This document shows, piece by piece, positions 36,178 through 44,274 of a DNA stretch of 64,000 nt. How positions within the stretch are numbered: the first letter of the stretch is position 1; each line of letters opens with the position of its first letter. The DNA comes from Candidatus Marithrix sp. Canyon 246 (lineage in GTDB: Bacteria; Pseudomonadota; Gammaproteobacteria; Beggiatoales; Beggiatoaceae): positions 1 to 64,000 of the forward strand of contig NZ_MCBX01000017.1 in NCBI RefSeq assembly GCF_001723685.1, in the 5' to 3' direction. The translations under genes and the position numbers were made by a program. Below the pieces are notes generated by a model. It saw only the letters and a list, made by a program, of their open reading frames with translations. It did no database searches and was not told the DNA's origin.

Positions 36178-37650
36178 TTAATCTGAAATTATGATAGCGG
36201 CACTAGTTCCGGGTTTGCCCTTGGCTGTTAAAGTAATTGTATTATCATTTCCTTCGAACATATATTCTGAAATGTCTAGGAATCTTTCCTCATTGTCCTT
36301 TAAACCAGTGACATTATACTTATTACCGTTGACAATAATCTCAAGCTTCTTAAGACCGGGATTACCATTTTTAATATTTATCTTACTTTCTACTTCAGGA
36401 ATGGCAGTAAAGGTGTTGCTAACTGGCTTACCACTTTCTCTGACTTCTAAAGTTAGAATTGGGTCACAATGAATTGAGTTTCCAACTCTGTCTTTTACTT
36501 CTAACAGAACTTGAGCAGACTGACTCTCATCATCTTTATCAGCGTGAACTATCACAGAATCAGTTGTACCATATTGGAAAAGTGGTATAGTCACTGTAGC
36601 ATTGTCATCTTGCAAGATATTTATTGATGCAAGACCACTATCATTATCCTGAGTGAATATATCAATATATGTTGTTGGTGGACCACTAACATGTTCCAAG
36701 ATGTAACATGTAGGAGGTGTGCTATCCCACACTTTTTCAGCTATATCTGTCTTGACCTTTTGTATAGCATTAGTAAAGCTGCCTTGAATTATATCTGTCC
36801 CAGCCCCGTTATCTCCAAGATATGTGAAGCTTGCTTCACCATTGCTATCAGTAACAGCAGTAGCAGTGTCATCCTTGTTAGGGCCTGAGATTACTTTGAA
36901 AGTTACTGTTACCCCAGCAATAGGAATTTTTAGAAGAATGTCTCTTACTAATGCAGTAACTGTATGACTTGTTCCCAGTGGATTTGCAGCTTTCTTAGGA
37001 GTGACAACAATCTCTTTCCTAATGCATAAAGGAATCAGCTTGTTCAACACAGCTTGAGGACTTGCTTTAAAGTCAATAATTTTAAAAATAGTCCCACCTG
37101 TTGCTTCAGAAAGACTACCGGGGTTAGATCCATACGTTGTTGCTGTATTACCACCAAATGGGGGGTTGACGATCCCCAACCATAAAGCATTCTGTGCCTG
37201 CAACTTAGTAACAGCAGTAGTCAAATTACCACCATCTGAATCTTCATCAGTAATCAAAACATAGCATCCATAAGCAGATCCAGTGCGGAAACTGACATTG
37301 TCATGGGCAAAAATGGTAGCTTCGACACCCGGTTCATAACCTCCACTAGCTACAAGTGTAGCTAAAGCGGTACTTAAGCCTGCTGCATCGGTAAGATTTG
37401 TAGTAAGTCCGGGATTTGGACCAGAACCTCCTCCAAATTCAACGAGTGCATACCGGGAATCCAAAGATAGTTCTAATTGATCTGCTATAAAATTGACATT
37501 TATTCGAACTTGATCGATATCATTCTGCATACTTCCAGATTCGTCAATAATAAAAACTATATCAGCTGGAGGATTTACTACTGCATGGGCTGCTGTGAAA
37601 ATGCCAGCAAACATCACAAAAACAGCCGCAATTACAAATTTTATATTCAT
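36178..37650 (-). CDS. Exported VWA protein with Ig-like and shared C-terminal domain
   Basis: A 490-residue secreted protein. Start ATG 37650 has AGG 7 bases upstream; an upstream in-frame ATG (37683) would lengthen the signal peptide. After the signal (FTAAHA) comes a VWA domain with intact MIDAS DESGS and LITDEDSDGG, then a bacterial Ig-like (Big) domain (ANPLGTSHTVTALV ... DSNGEASFTYLGDNG). The C-terminal about 160 residues (from WDSTPPTCYI to the end) are homologous to the end of the protein at 37966. A role in adhesion or surface layers is plausible but not shown. Confidence 0.82.
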   Translation of the reverse strand: MNIKFVIAAVFVMFAGIFTAAHAVVNPPADIVFIIDESGSMQNDIDQVRINVNFIADQLELSLDSRYALVEFGGGSGPNPGLTTNLTDAAGLSTALATLVASGGYEPGVEATIFAHDNVSFRTGSAYGCYVLITDEDSDGGNLTTAVTKLQAQNALWLGIVNPPFGGNTATTYGSNPGSLSEATGGTIFKIIDFKASPQAVLNKLIPLCIRKEIVVTPKKAANPLGTSHTVTALVRDILLKIPIAGVTVTFKVISGPNKDDTATAVTDSNGEASFTYLGDNGAGTDIIQGSFTNAIQKVKTDIAEKVWDSTPPTCYILEHVSGPPTTYIDIFTQDNDSGLASINILQDDNATVTIPLFQYGTTDSVIVHADKDDESQSAQVLLEVKDRVGNSIHCDPILTLEVRESGKPVSNTFTAIPEVESKINIKNGNPGLKKLEIIVNGNKYNVTGLKDNEERFLDISEYMFEGNDNTITLTAKGKPGTSAAIIISD

Positions 37651-37782
37651 ATTGTTACCTAGTATAATTTTATTAAGTTTCATAACTACTAAAGCATAAG
37701 TTTTAATTTTTCAAAATACTTGAAAACTTGTGTTTTAGTTCCTAGTACACTGTCAATAAACTAAACCTTGTTATAAGTTCCA

Positions 37783-37797
37783 AGACCTGACAGGTCT
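37783..37797. repeat. Half-size palindrome, copy 6
   Basis: AGACCTGACAGGTCT followed by AAAACCCGACAG and, after a short insertion, GACAAAGCACTAG, matching the sequence after copy 1 (6818-6838). The inner TTTTTAAAA and one arm pair are missing, as if deleted between the repeated arms. Confidence 0.8.
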
Positions 37798-37910
37798 AAA
37801 ACCCGACAGTTTAAAGTTGACAAAGCACTAGTGATTATTATGCAATAATATCTCCATATTATATATATTGTTAGCGTCATCAGCAAAAGAAGGAATTTAT
37901 AGGGTTCTTA

Positions 37911-37950
37911 GAAAAGCAGATGCCCCTTTAAGAAGAACTCAAAGAGGCAT
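37911..37950 (-). terminator. Probable intrinsic terminator after the DUF11-type gene
   Basis: The minus strand has ATGCCTCTTT - GAGTTCTTCTT - AAAGGGGCAT (10-bp stem, one wobble pair), then CTGCTTTTC. It lies 16 bases after the stop of the gene ending at 37966. Confidence 0.6.
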
Positions 37951-37965
37951 CTAGTATCAGATTGA

Positions 37966-40122
37966 TTACATATCTGCAATCAATACAAGTGCGCTACCAT
38001 CAGGCTTACCTAGAGCTGTTAAGCTAATTGTATTGTTATTATATAGATTCATATAAGCTGCAACGTCTTGGAATATTACTTGATTATCTGCTAAATTATC
38101 AAATACAAATATCTGACCATTTACGTTAATCTGAATTTCCTTAAGACCGGGGGCACCGTTTGTAACAGTTATCTTACTTTCAATTTCAGGAATATCAGTA
38201 AATGTCTGGGTAACGGGCTTACCATTTGTTCTGGCTACTACACTGATAACTGGATCGCATACAGTTACATTTCCAACTAAATCAGTAATCTGAAATTCAA
38301 CAACTGAACTTAAGTTTTGATCAACCTTTGTAGCAGTGATTAGTATAGGAACAGTGATACCTACTGTAAAACCAGTGTGTCCAGTTATATTAACATTTTC
38401 CTCTCTGGTAACTAGAATTTCAGAAATACCACTATCAGTATCACTAGTAGTTACTTCTATGTACTTATCACCGTTAGCATTGGTACCTACTGCTGTAATT
38501 GCACAATATGGTCTAGCATCTCCCAAGTAGTGACTGTAATCTGTGTCAGATACTGCTCTTTGGTTAGCTAAATCATCAGTATAGGTTGTAGTGGCTGTAC
38601 CAAGATTATCGTACTGACCAGCTGTAGATATGCCATTGGCTTTACAAGTTTTAGTTTCACCCATATGCAGGATAGAGATGACATTATCATTATTAGCTTC
38701 ACCGCAATCAATATTGGCTGAAGCGATTACACTATCAGTCACCTGAACATTGGTAAGATCAGTATTACCAGTATTTTCTACTCTGTACATCCAGAATACA
38801 GGATCATCCGCTGTTATCATTGGACCTGTAATAGTATCAGCATCTTCACCATTAGTGAACTTCTCAAGATCGATACTTGGATCAGCACCATAGTAGTGGC
38901 TCTTATCAGTATCACTTACTGGAGTGCCGGAATAGTCAGCAGTTACTGAAGCAGTATTAGAGTACTGATAGGCTGTAGCGGTGCCTGTAGCGGTACATAT
39001 CATGGACGCACCAACAGCTAGAGATGTGCTAGGGCAACTTATGGTACCCAGAATATTATCTGTTACCACAATATTTTGTAGAGCTACATTACCGATGTTA
39101 GTGACCTCGTATTTCCACGTAACTGTTTCACCAGTTAAGATAATTGGTCCACTTGGACCATCTGCATCTGCATAATCATTTACACCCGGTCCTGATTTAG
39201 TTAAGTACTCGATATCAATGTTGGATACACCACCGAAGTAGTGGCTGGGATCAGTATCATTAACTGAATCACCATCAGGATCAGTAGCAGTAACAGAACC
39301 TACATTAGCATACTGGTTGGCTGTTGCTGTACCAGTTGCGGTACATATCATAGACTCACCAACAACTAAAGAAGTTTTAGGGCAACTGATGCTACCAACA
39401 ACATCATCCGTCACCGCAATACCAGTGAGATCAGTATAACCATTATTTGTAACAATGTAGCTCCAATTTACCCCATTACCAACTGCGATAACCGGACCTG
39501 TTGGATCATCAGCATCAATATCGTTAGTGTGTGTCTCTATGTCAATATTAGATACTGGATTACACTGTAGTGATAGCTCAAGCGGATCATTTTTTTTACC
39601 TGTTGATGAAGTCCGATCAGAATCAATGTTTATGTGCGCTTCTATGTCGTAGGGATCAGGAATTAGTGGAAATGAAACTTCATAACCAATAAGATCAACA
39701 CCTTCAATTCCATTCGGTGCTACCCATGAAAACTGTGAACCGCTAGGAATAGGATCCCCACCAGCTACAGGATTTTGCCCAAGTTGATAGGCTTTGATCC
39801 ATGACTCATCAGCTTCTTTCTCAGGCCAGTAATTACCTTCCCGCAATACCAATGCGTACATGGTATTGGTGCTGCAATCGTAGCGCAGATATAGATTAGA
39901 TAAGTGATCTTTGGTACAATTACCAGTGCTATGATCTATACGTCCAGCTTCACACATCTTGGAGAAGAGATCAGTAGTAAGATTCCACTCACTAGTATAA
40001 CCATCAACAGTAGCACTAGCATAGGTGGGCTCGTTCGCTGCATTTGCAGTTGACATGAAAGCGGCTGATATGCCCAGCGCAGACATAACTGCTAACGACA
40101 TCATATTGAATTTTTTTTTCAT
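37966..40122 (-). CDS. Exported repeat protein with DUF11/DUF7507-like domains
   Basis: A 718-residue secreted protein. Signal peptide 1-28 (MSTANA). An N-terminal domain of about 150 residues (DGYTSEWNL ... CSTNTMYALVL) resembles beta-sandwich surface domains. Then come three about-105-residue repeats of the DUF11/DUF7507 type: NWSYIVTNNGYTDLTGIAVTD, WKYEVTNIGNVALQNIVVTD and WMYRVENTGNTDLTNVQVTD, each with Cys-Pro or Cys-Lys pairs and a DTDxSHY end. The C-terminal about 150 residues match the VWA protein at 36178. It follows the RiPP-like cluster on the same strand. Confidence 0.82.
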   Translation of the reverse strand: MKKKFNMMSLAVMSALGISAAFMSTANAANEPTYASATVDGYTSEWNLTTDLFSKMCEAGRIDHSTGNCTKDHLSNLYLRYDCSTNTMYALVLREGNYWPEKEADESWIKAYQLGQNPVAGGDPIPSGSQFSWVAPNGIEGVDLIGYEVSFPLIPDPYDIEAHINIDSDRTSSTGKKNDPLELSLQCNPVSNIDIETHTNDIDADDPTGPVIAVGNGVNWSYIVTNNGYTDLTGIAVTDDVVGSISCPKTSLVVGESMICTATGTATANQYANVGSVTATDPDGDSVNDTDPSHYFGGVSNIDIEYLTKSGPGVNDYADADGPSGPIILTGETVTWKYEVTNIGNVALQNIVVTDNILGTISCPSTSLAVGASMICTATGTATAYQYSNTASVTADYSGTPVSDTDKSHYYGADPSIDLEKFTNGEDADTITGPMITADDPVFWMYRVENTGNTDLTNVQVTDSVIASANIDCGEANNDNVISILHMGETKTCKANGISTAGQYDNLGTATTTYTDDLANQRAVSDTDYSHYLGDARPYCAITAVGTNANGDKYIEVTTSDTDSGISEILVTREENVNITGHTGFTVGITVPILITATKVDQNLSSVVEFQITDLVGNVTVCDPVISVVARTNGKPVTQTFTDIPEIESKITVTNGAPGLKEIQINVNGQIFVFDNLADNQVIFQDVAAYMNLYNNNTISLTALGKPDGSALVLIADM

Positions 40123-40184
40123 ATTTAATACCTAATTAAATGATTAATGTGTATGTGCTAATCATGCAATTATATCACCATGTT

Positions 40185-40613
40185 TTATAATGATTTTATA
40201 TTACGTATTAATCTATAAATATGAGTAAAAATAAAGGGAGTGCTAGCGATAATATAACCTATTACATACCAAACTTTTGTATCTAGCCTTCTGTTTTTCA
40301 CAGCTATAACTTTGCCAATGACGCTTTTAATATCAACTACTTCATCAAGATAACAATTAAAATCTCCTTTAGTAATTAGAGAATCATTTTGTATTTTTAT
40401 CACACGATGGACTATAATTTTTCGCTCTCTCCTGTATGCAATAATAGAACCTACTCTTATATCATTGCTATTATGTTTGAGCGTCAGCCAGTCACCATTT
40501 TTTATAACAGGAGTCATACTATGACCGGAAAGTTTCAGTTGACTTTCTTTATCATTTTCCTGCCAAAGATCAAAGATAGTATTGGCTATAGAGTTTTTAA
40601 TATTCACAATCAA
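40185..40613 (-). CDS. S26 signal-peptidase-like protein of the RiPP-like cluster
   Basis: A 142-residue protein of the S24/S26 type with the nucleophile Ser in LSGHSMTPVIKNGDWL, the general-base Lys probably in RRERKIIVHRVI, and ITKGDFNCYLDEVV. A C-terminal membrane span (about 118-134) would anchor it. Its start overlaps the HprK-like stop by 4 bases. In such clusters it may cut the leader or only act on surface proteins. Confidence 0.8.
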   Translation of the reverse strand: MIVNIKNSIANTIFDLWQENDKESQLKLSGHSMTPVIKNGDWLTLKHNSNDIRVGSIIAYRRERKIIVHRVIKIQNDSLITKGDFNCYLDEVVDIKSVIGKVIAVKNRRLDTKVWYVIGYIIASTPFIFTHIYRLIRNIKSL

Positions 40614-41590
40614 TCCAGCAACTCTGTCAATACCTTTACATTTTCCTCGCTATTTCCAAGATTAAATTTATAACACTCTGCCTTTTGGACTACATTTGAC
40701 ATAGCCATAAAGTGCTTAAAGGAATTTTCTTCACCGGTACGTGAATATTTTAAAGATTCAAATAGAACATCAGATTTAGAGATTGGTGTTAGTTTAGGAT
40801 ATTTTGAGAATCCATTGAGAAAAATCAAATAACGAATCTGACATTTACCTCCTAAAGAATTGGGATAAATATCTTCTATATCCACACTCCATTTGTTCTC
40901 ACCATTTAAAGATTTTGTACTATCTGTTTCATTTAAAGCTTTCAATGCTGGAAATTTCGCCAGTGTATCTTGCCTAAATCCTAAAGATCGGGGAAATGGT
41001 GATAGTTCACAACTAGATAAATCAATAGAAGCAACCTCATCAGAGAGGAATTTAAAGCCACTTTCAACCAATTTTAAAGTTAGCGTACTTTTCCCCATGT
41101 TCGATGCACCACAAATCACTATTCCCTGATCTTTCCAAGAAACTACACCAGCGTGAAGAAGATAATGATTTCGAATCTGAAACAGAATGGAATTGAATAT
41201 TATGTGTTCTGCATAGGAATTCCACAGCTCAGTATCTAAAATTACACAAGTTTTATCTTTCAAAATCATCGTTGACTTGTCAGATAAAAAACTATCAGTA
41301 ACAGTGTAATCAGAATTATGTTTCTCTAACTTAAACCGACGTTGATTGCTACCTGTTAAGAAAATATCCTGCAAATTGCTTATTGTTTCACTTTCTACAA
41401 TTACTAGAGGTTGACTACCAGAAATAACATAATAAGTATCGCAATTTTCCTTTGATACATCAGTTTTAAAGTGCCTATTACTATTATAGTAATGTTCACG
41501 TGCTAAAGAAGAGTCAAATTTAACTGTAAAATTAATACCAAACAAGCAATAATTATCTGAATATATCGCATTGTCTTTTAATTTTTTCAT
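40610..41590 (-). CDS. HprK-like kinase of the RiPP-like cluster
   Basis: A 326-residue protein with a C-terminal HPr-kinase-like P-loop (ICGASNMGKSTLTLKLVESGF) and FLSDEVASIDL, plus an N-terminal domain typical of HprK-related proteins found beside PqqD-like genes. Related enzymes (for example in paeninodin-type lasso clusters) phosphorylate a Ser near the precursor C-terminus. The start overlaps the PqqD-like stop by 4 bases, implying coupled translation. Confidence 0.85.
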   Translation of the reverse strand: MKKLKDNAIYSDNYCLFGINFTVKFDSSLAREHYYNSNRHFKTDVSKENCDTYYVISGSQPLVIVESETISNLQDIFLTGSNQRRFKLEKHNSDYTVTDSFLSDKSTMILKDKTCVILDTELWNSYAEHIIFNSILFQIRNHYLLHAGVVSWKDQGIVICGASNMGKSTLTLKLVESGFKFLSDEVASIDLSSCELSPFPRSLGFRQDTLAKFPALKALNETDSTKSLNGENKWSVDIEDIYPNSLGGKCQIRYLIFLNGFSKYPKLTPISKSDVLFESLKYSRTGEENSFKHFMAMSNVVQKAECYKFNLGNSEENVKVLTELLD

Positions 41591-41844
41591 TGTTCAACCA
41601 ATCCTAGTTGACTGAACTGATTGATAGTTTCTCTGATATCATCTTTTACATCTTGAACATTGGAAACATTAAATTTACCCATTATTTTGTTCTCAATCAT
41701 TTCAAGACTATGTTTACCATCGCAATATTCCCAGACCATAGAAGATGTTTTATTGAGAACGTGTATCGCTTTAGTTTGGGGGTTATAAAGCACAGCTTCA
41801 TCACCCATATCCCTGATGACTATTTTGTCTTTTTTTAGAAACAT
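41587..41844 (-). CDS. PqqD-like peptide-binding protein
   Basis: An 85-residue winged-helix-like PqqD/RRE protein that would bind a precursor leader: DEAVLYNPQTKAIHVLNKTSSMVWEYCDG and a helical end. ATG 41844 is preferred because GGAG lies 6 bases upstream; ATG 41868 lies inside a hairpin. It is the first enzyme-side gene after the precursor-like peptide. Confidence 0.85.
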   Translation of the reverse strand: MFLKKDKIVIRDMGDEAVLYNPQTKAIHVLNKTSSMVWEYCDGKHSLEMIENKIMGKFNVSNVQDVKDDIRETINQFSQLGLVEQ

Positions 41845-41861
41845 TTTTTCTCCATTATGAT

Positions 41862-41895
41862 TTACCATTCGCTTAATAACTGTTGCGAATGGTAA
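41862..41895 (-). promoter_or_regulatory. Hairpin between precursor-like gene and PqqD-like gene
   Basis: TTACCATTCGC (41862-41872) and GCGAATGGTAA (41885-41895) form a perfect 11-bp stem with a 12-nt loop. There is no T-tract. It follows the precursor stop by about 13 bases. It may protect the precursor message or reduce read-through, giving more peptide than enzymes. Confidence 0.65.
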
Positions 41896-41907
41896 GTAAA
41901 TACTAGC

Positions 41908-42036
41908 TTAGAAGGAAAAACCAACCACTTTATACTGACTCATAATATCTTCTTCAGTATAAGTAGTTATTTCAGGTTTTTCATAGCTTGCTTTAACTTC
42001 TTTTATTTGATCCTGATTGTTTTCTTGTATTTTCAT
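41908..42036 (-). CDS. Precursor-like peptide of a RiPP-type cluster (42 residues)
   Basis: A short frame from ATG 42036 to TAA 41908 with GGTGA 5 bases before the ATG. The N-terminal part is charged (KIQENNQDQIKEV), followed by SYEKPEITTYTEEDI, which has the look of RiPP leaders recognised by PqqD/RRE proteins, and a short C-terminus MSQYKVVGFSF with a penultimate Ser. It lies directly upstream of pqqD-hprK-S26 and divergent from the nucleotidyltransferase. Role as precursor is inference from position and composition; no product is known to me. Confidence 0.7.
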   Translation of the reverse strand: MKIQENNQDQIKEVKASYEKPEITTYTEEDIMSQYKVVGFSF

Positions 42037-42174
42037 CTTTATCACCTTAGATTGTTAATGTAAAATATCTGAAAATGCAAATATTATACCGAAAAATAAG
42101 GCGCACTTGCTAAAAAATTGCTTAATAAATAATGGCATATGACTTGCTTAGTTTTTTGATAAAATTTCATAAAT

Positions 42175-43338
42175 ATGGCTGATCAAATAATGCTAGCTAA
42201 AAAATTAACAGGTTTATTACTCAATAACGCACAAGAATTCAAAAACTTATCATATATGGAATGGGATGTATTATTACGTTCAGCTATAAAACATGGTATT
42301 GCTGCTTTACTTTATAAGCGCGTTAAGAATTTAGATAATATTCCTAAAGATATTTTAGCGGCTTTAAGTAAGGCTTATTATACAAATCTTTTAAGAAATT
42401 TTAGTTATTATCAAGAATTATCTGAAATAATAAAGCAGTTACACGAGAATGAAATTGAAGTTATAGTCTTAAAAGGAGCATATTTAGCAAAAACAGTTTA
42501 TGAATCTGATGCACTTAGATTCATTGGTGATATGGATTTAATGGTAAAATCCGCCGATTTATCTAAAACTCAGAATCTGCTGTTACAATTAGGATATAAA
42601 CAAAATTTAACTGATTTTAAAAAACAAGGTGCGTTTAATATTGATCTTCATTGGAATTTTCATTTCACACCAGATACTCCATTTAAAATCAATCCAGAAA
42701 TGCTATGGCAAGCAGCACAGCCTTGCACAATTGGCAATATTAAAGCTCAATGTTTATCCCCAGAAGATTTATTATTTCATGCCTGTTCTCATGCAGCCTA
42801 TGCAAATAACTTTGGTAGTATGCGATTTTTGTATGATATTCAAAAAACGATTGCTTATTATGAAATTGATTGGAATCTATTATTTAAACGCGCTTCTGAA
42901 TGGAAAGCTGAAAAGGTAGTTTACTTAGCACTATATATAGCAAAAGATTGTCTAGCAGCAGAGGTGCCAGACAAAGTCTTGAATGAATTTAAACCCAAAG
43001 ATTTTAATTTAGAATTAGTAACAATCACCAAAGAAATTATCAGTTTCAATATCAATTATCAACTATCTTCAATCAATCTAGCCACACTATGGATGATTAA
43101 TAAACCACTACGAGAAAAATTATCCATAATAATAAATAGAACATTGCTCTCACCGAAAAGCCTAGCGGCTCTCTATAACTTACCCACCAACTCATGGCGA
43201 GTTTATTTTTATTATCCAATACGTATGAAATACCTATTTGTACGATATATTGGTATTATTCATGGTGATAAAAAAATGCAAGAATGTAATTTAAAAAATA
43301 ATAAAATTACTCTTATTTTGAATTGGATGAGAAATTGA
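42175..43338 (+). CDS. Nucleotidyltransferase-family protein (NTP_transf_5)
   Basis: A 387-residue protein of the NTP_transf_5 group. Catalytic region: IEVIVLKGAYLAKTVYES, RFIGDMDLMVKSADL (metal-binding DxD), then INIDLHWNFHF-like strands and helical C-terminal part. Members sit next to HprK-like kinases in RiPP clusters, where a homologue (in pseudomycoidin biosynthesis) modifies the peptide. It is divergent from the precursor-like gene, with about 138 bases between starts. Confidence 0.82.
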   Translation: MADQIMLAKKLTGLLLNNAQEFKNLSYMEWDVLLRSAIKHGIAALLYKRVKNLDNIPKDILAALSKAYYTNLLRNFSYYQELSEIIKQLHENEIEVIVLKGAYLAKTVYESDALRFIGDMDLMVKSADLSKTQNLLLQLGYKQNLTDFKKQGAFNIDLHWNFHFTPDTPFKINPEMLWQAAQPCTIGNIKAQCLSPEDLLFHACSHAAYANNFGSMRFLYDIQKTIAYYEIDWNLLFKRASEWKAEKVVYLALYIAKDCLAAEVPDKVLNEFKPKDFNLELVTITKEIISFNINYQLSSINLATLWMINKPLREKLSIIINRTLLSPKSLAALYNLPTNSWRVYFYYPIRMKYLFVRYIGIIHGDKKMQECNLKNNKITLILNWMRN

Positions 43339-43344
43339 ATGAAC

Positions 43345-43782
43345 TTAATAAAAATACAAGATAGGCACAGCTATGCAGTTTTTTTCAAAATACAATAAAT
43401 TTTCACCCATATAAAAAACTATTCCAAATATATCTTTTTTTGAGTGTTTTTTATTGTTGGTTCTGTAATGAAAAATTTGGGTTTCATCTGTGCAAAATGA
43501 CAAATGTTTCAACTCTAATTCCAATTTGTTTTGCAATCTCTGATTTATTTAGCAAAGTTGTACTTCTTGAAGCAATCACATTTACAAATATAAAAAAGCT
43601 ATCTATATCTCTAAATTCTCCTAGGCGTTTCTAAATTTTCTATAAATCTATTGGGATCATCTTTAGCACTGATTCTAGTAGAAACATCATCAAGTACAAT
43701 ATAATTTTTACTTAAACTCATCGCAAGAGTTGACTTACCAACTTGCCTTGCACCTTTTAAAAGTACGATAGGATTTTTTTTA
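43345..43782 (-). pseudogene. Broken DUF4143-type ATPase
   Basis: The minus strand has a P-loop segment (NPIVLLKGARQVGKSTLAM, then NYIVLDDVSTRISAKDDPN) that runs into a stop near 43618. A fragment in another frame resembles SRSTTLLNKSEIAKQIGI, the helix-turn-helix part of these proteins, and 43345-43536 still encodes the nuclease-like end (TQIFHYRTNNKK). The middle of the gene is missing. DUF4143 ATPases are a common accessory family. Confidence 0.7.
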
Positions 43783-43827
43783 CTATTATACTAGTTAAAT
43801 TTATTTTATTGTGATAAAATAACAATC

Positions 43828-44271
43828 ATGACAACTGAAAATAATATATCAGCTGAAGATACTATGACTTTAACAAGTGGTATCTCAGCCTTTGAAAGCA
43901 AACAATTTGTTCGCGCTTATGAATTACTTTTTCCATTGACAGAAAAAGGTAATACAGAAGCAATGTATCGTCTTGCTATCATTTCTCAAAATGGCTTAGG
44001 TATGGTGGCTAATAAAGAAAAAGCCTTCAACTGGATGAAAGATGCCGCTGAGAATGGTCTTGATTTAGCTCAACATGGTTTAGGTTTTATGTATATGGAA
44101 GGTGAATGTGCTGAGCAAGATTATGCTAAAGCTATTCATTGGTTTAAATTAGCCTCTGAGCAAGGTTTAGCAGGCGCACAAGCAACTTTAGGTAATATGT
44201 ATCAAGAAGGGCTTGGAGTTGAAGTTGATTTAGATGAAGCTAAACGCTGGTTTGCTAAGGCTGGATTTTAA
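43828..44271 (+). CDS. Sel1-repeat protein
   Basis: A 147-residue protein with about three Sel1-like (TPR-related) repeats: YELLFPLTEKGNTEAMYRLA, GLGMVANKEKAFNWMKDAAE and ECAEQDYAKAIHWFKLASEQ. It has no signal peptide, so is probably cytoplasmic. It ends 3 bases before der and is likely co-transcribed with it. Confidence 0.88.
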   Translation: MTTENNISAEDTMTLTSGISAFESKQFVRAYELLFPLTEKGNTEAMYRLAIISQNGLGMVANKEKAFNWMKDAAENGLDLAQHGLGFMYMEGECAEQDYAKAIHWFKLASEQGLAGAQATLGNMYQEGLGVEVDLDEAKRWFAKAGF

Positions 44272-44274
44272 TTT

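Noticed and set aside
40893-41129. Plus-strand frames inside the HprK-like gene and similar antisense frames elsewhere
   Set aside because: They overlap well-supported genes on the other strand and have no family features.
41908-42036. Lasso peptide precursor
   Set aside because: No asparagine-synthetase-like cyclase or transglutaminase-like peptidase is nearby, and the core lacks the expected Gly-start and Asp/Glu ring pattern. A different RiPP class is more likely.
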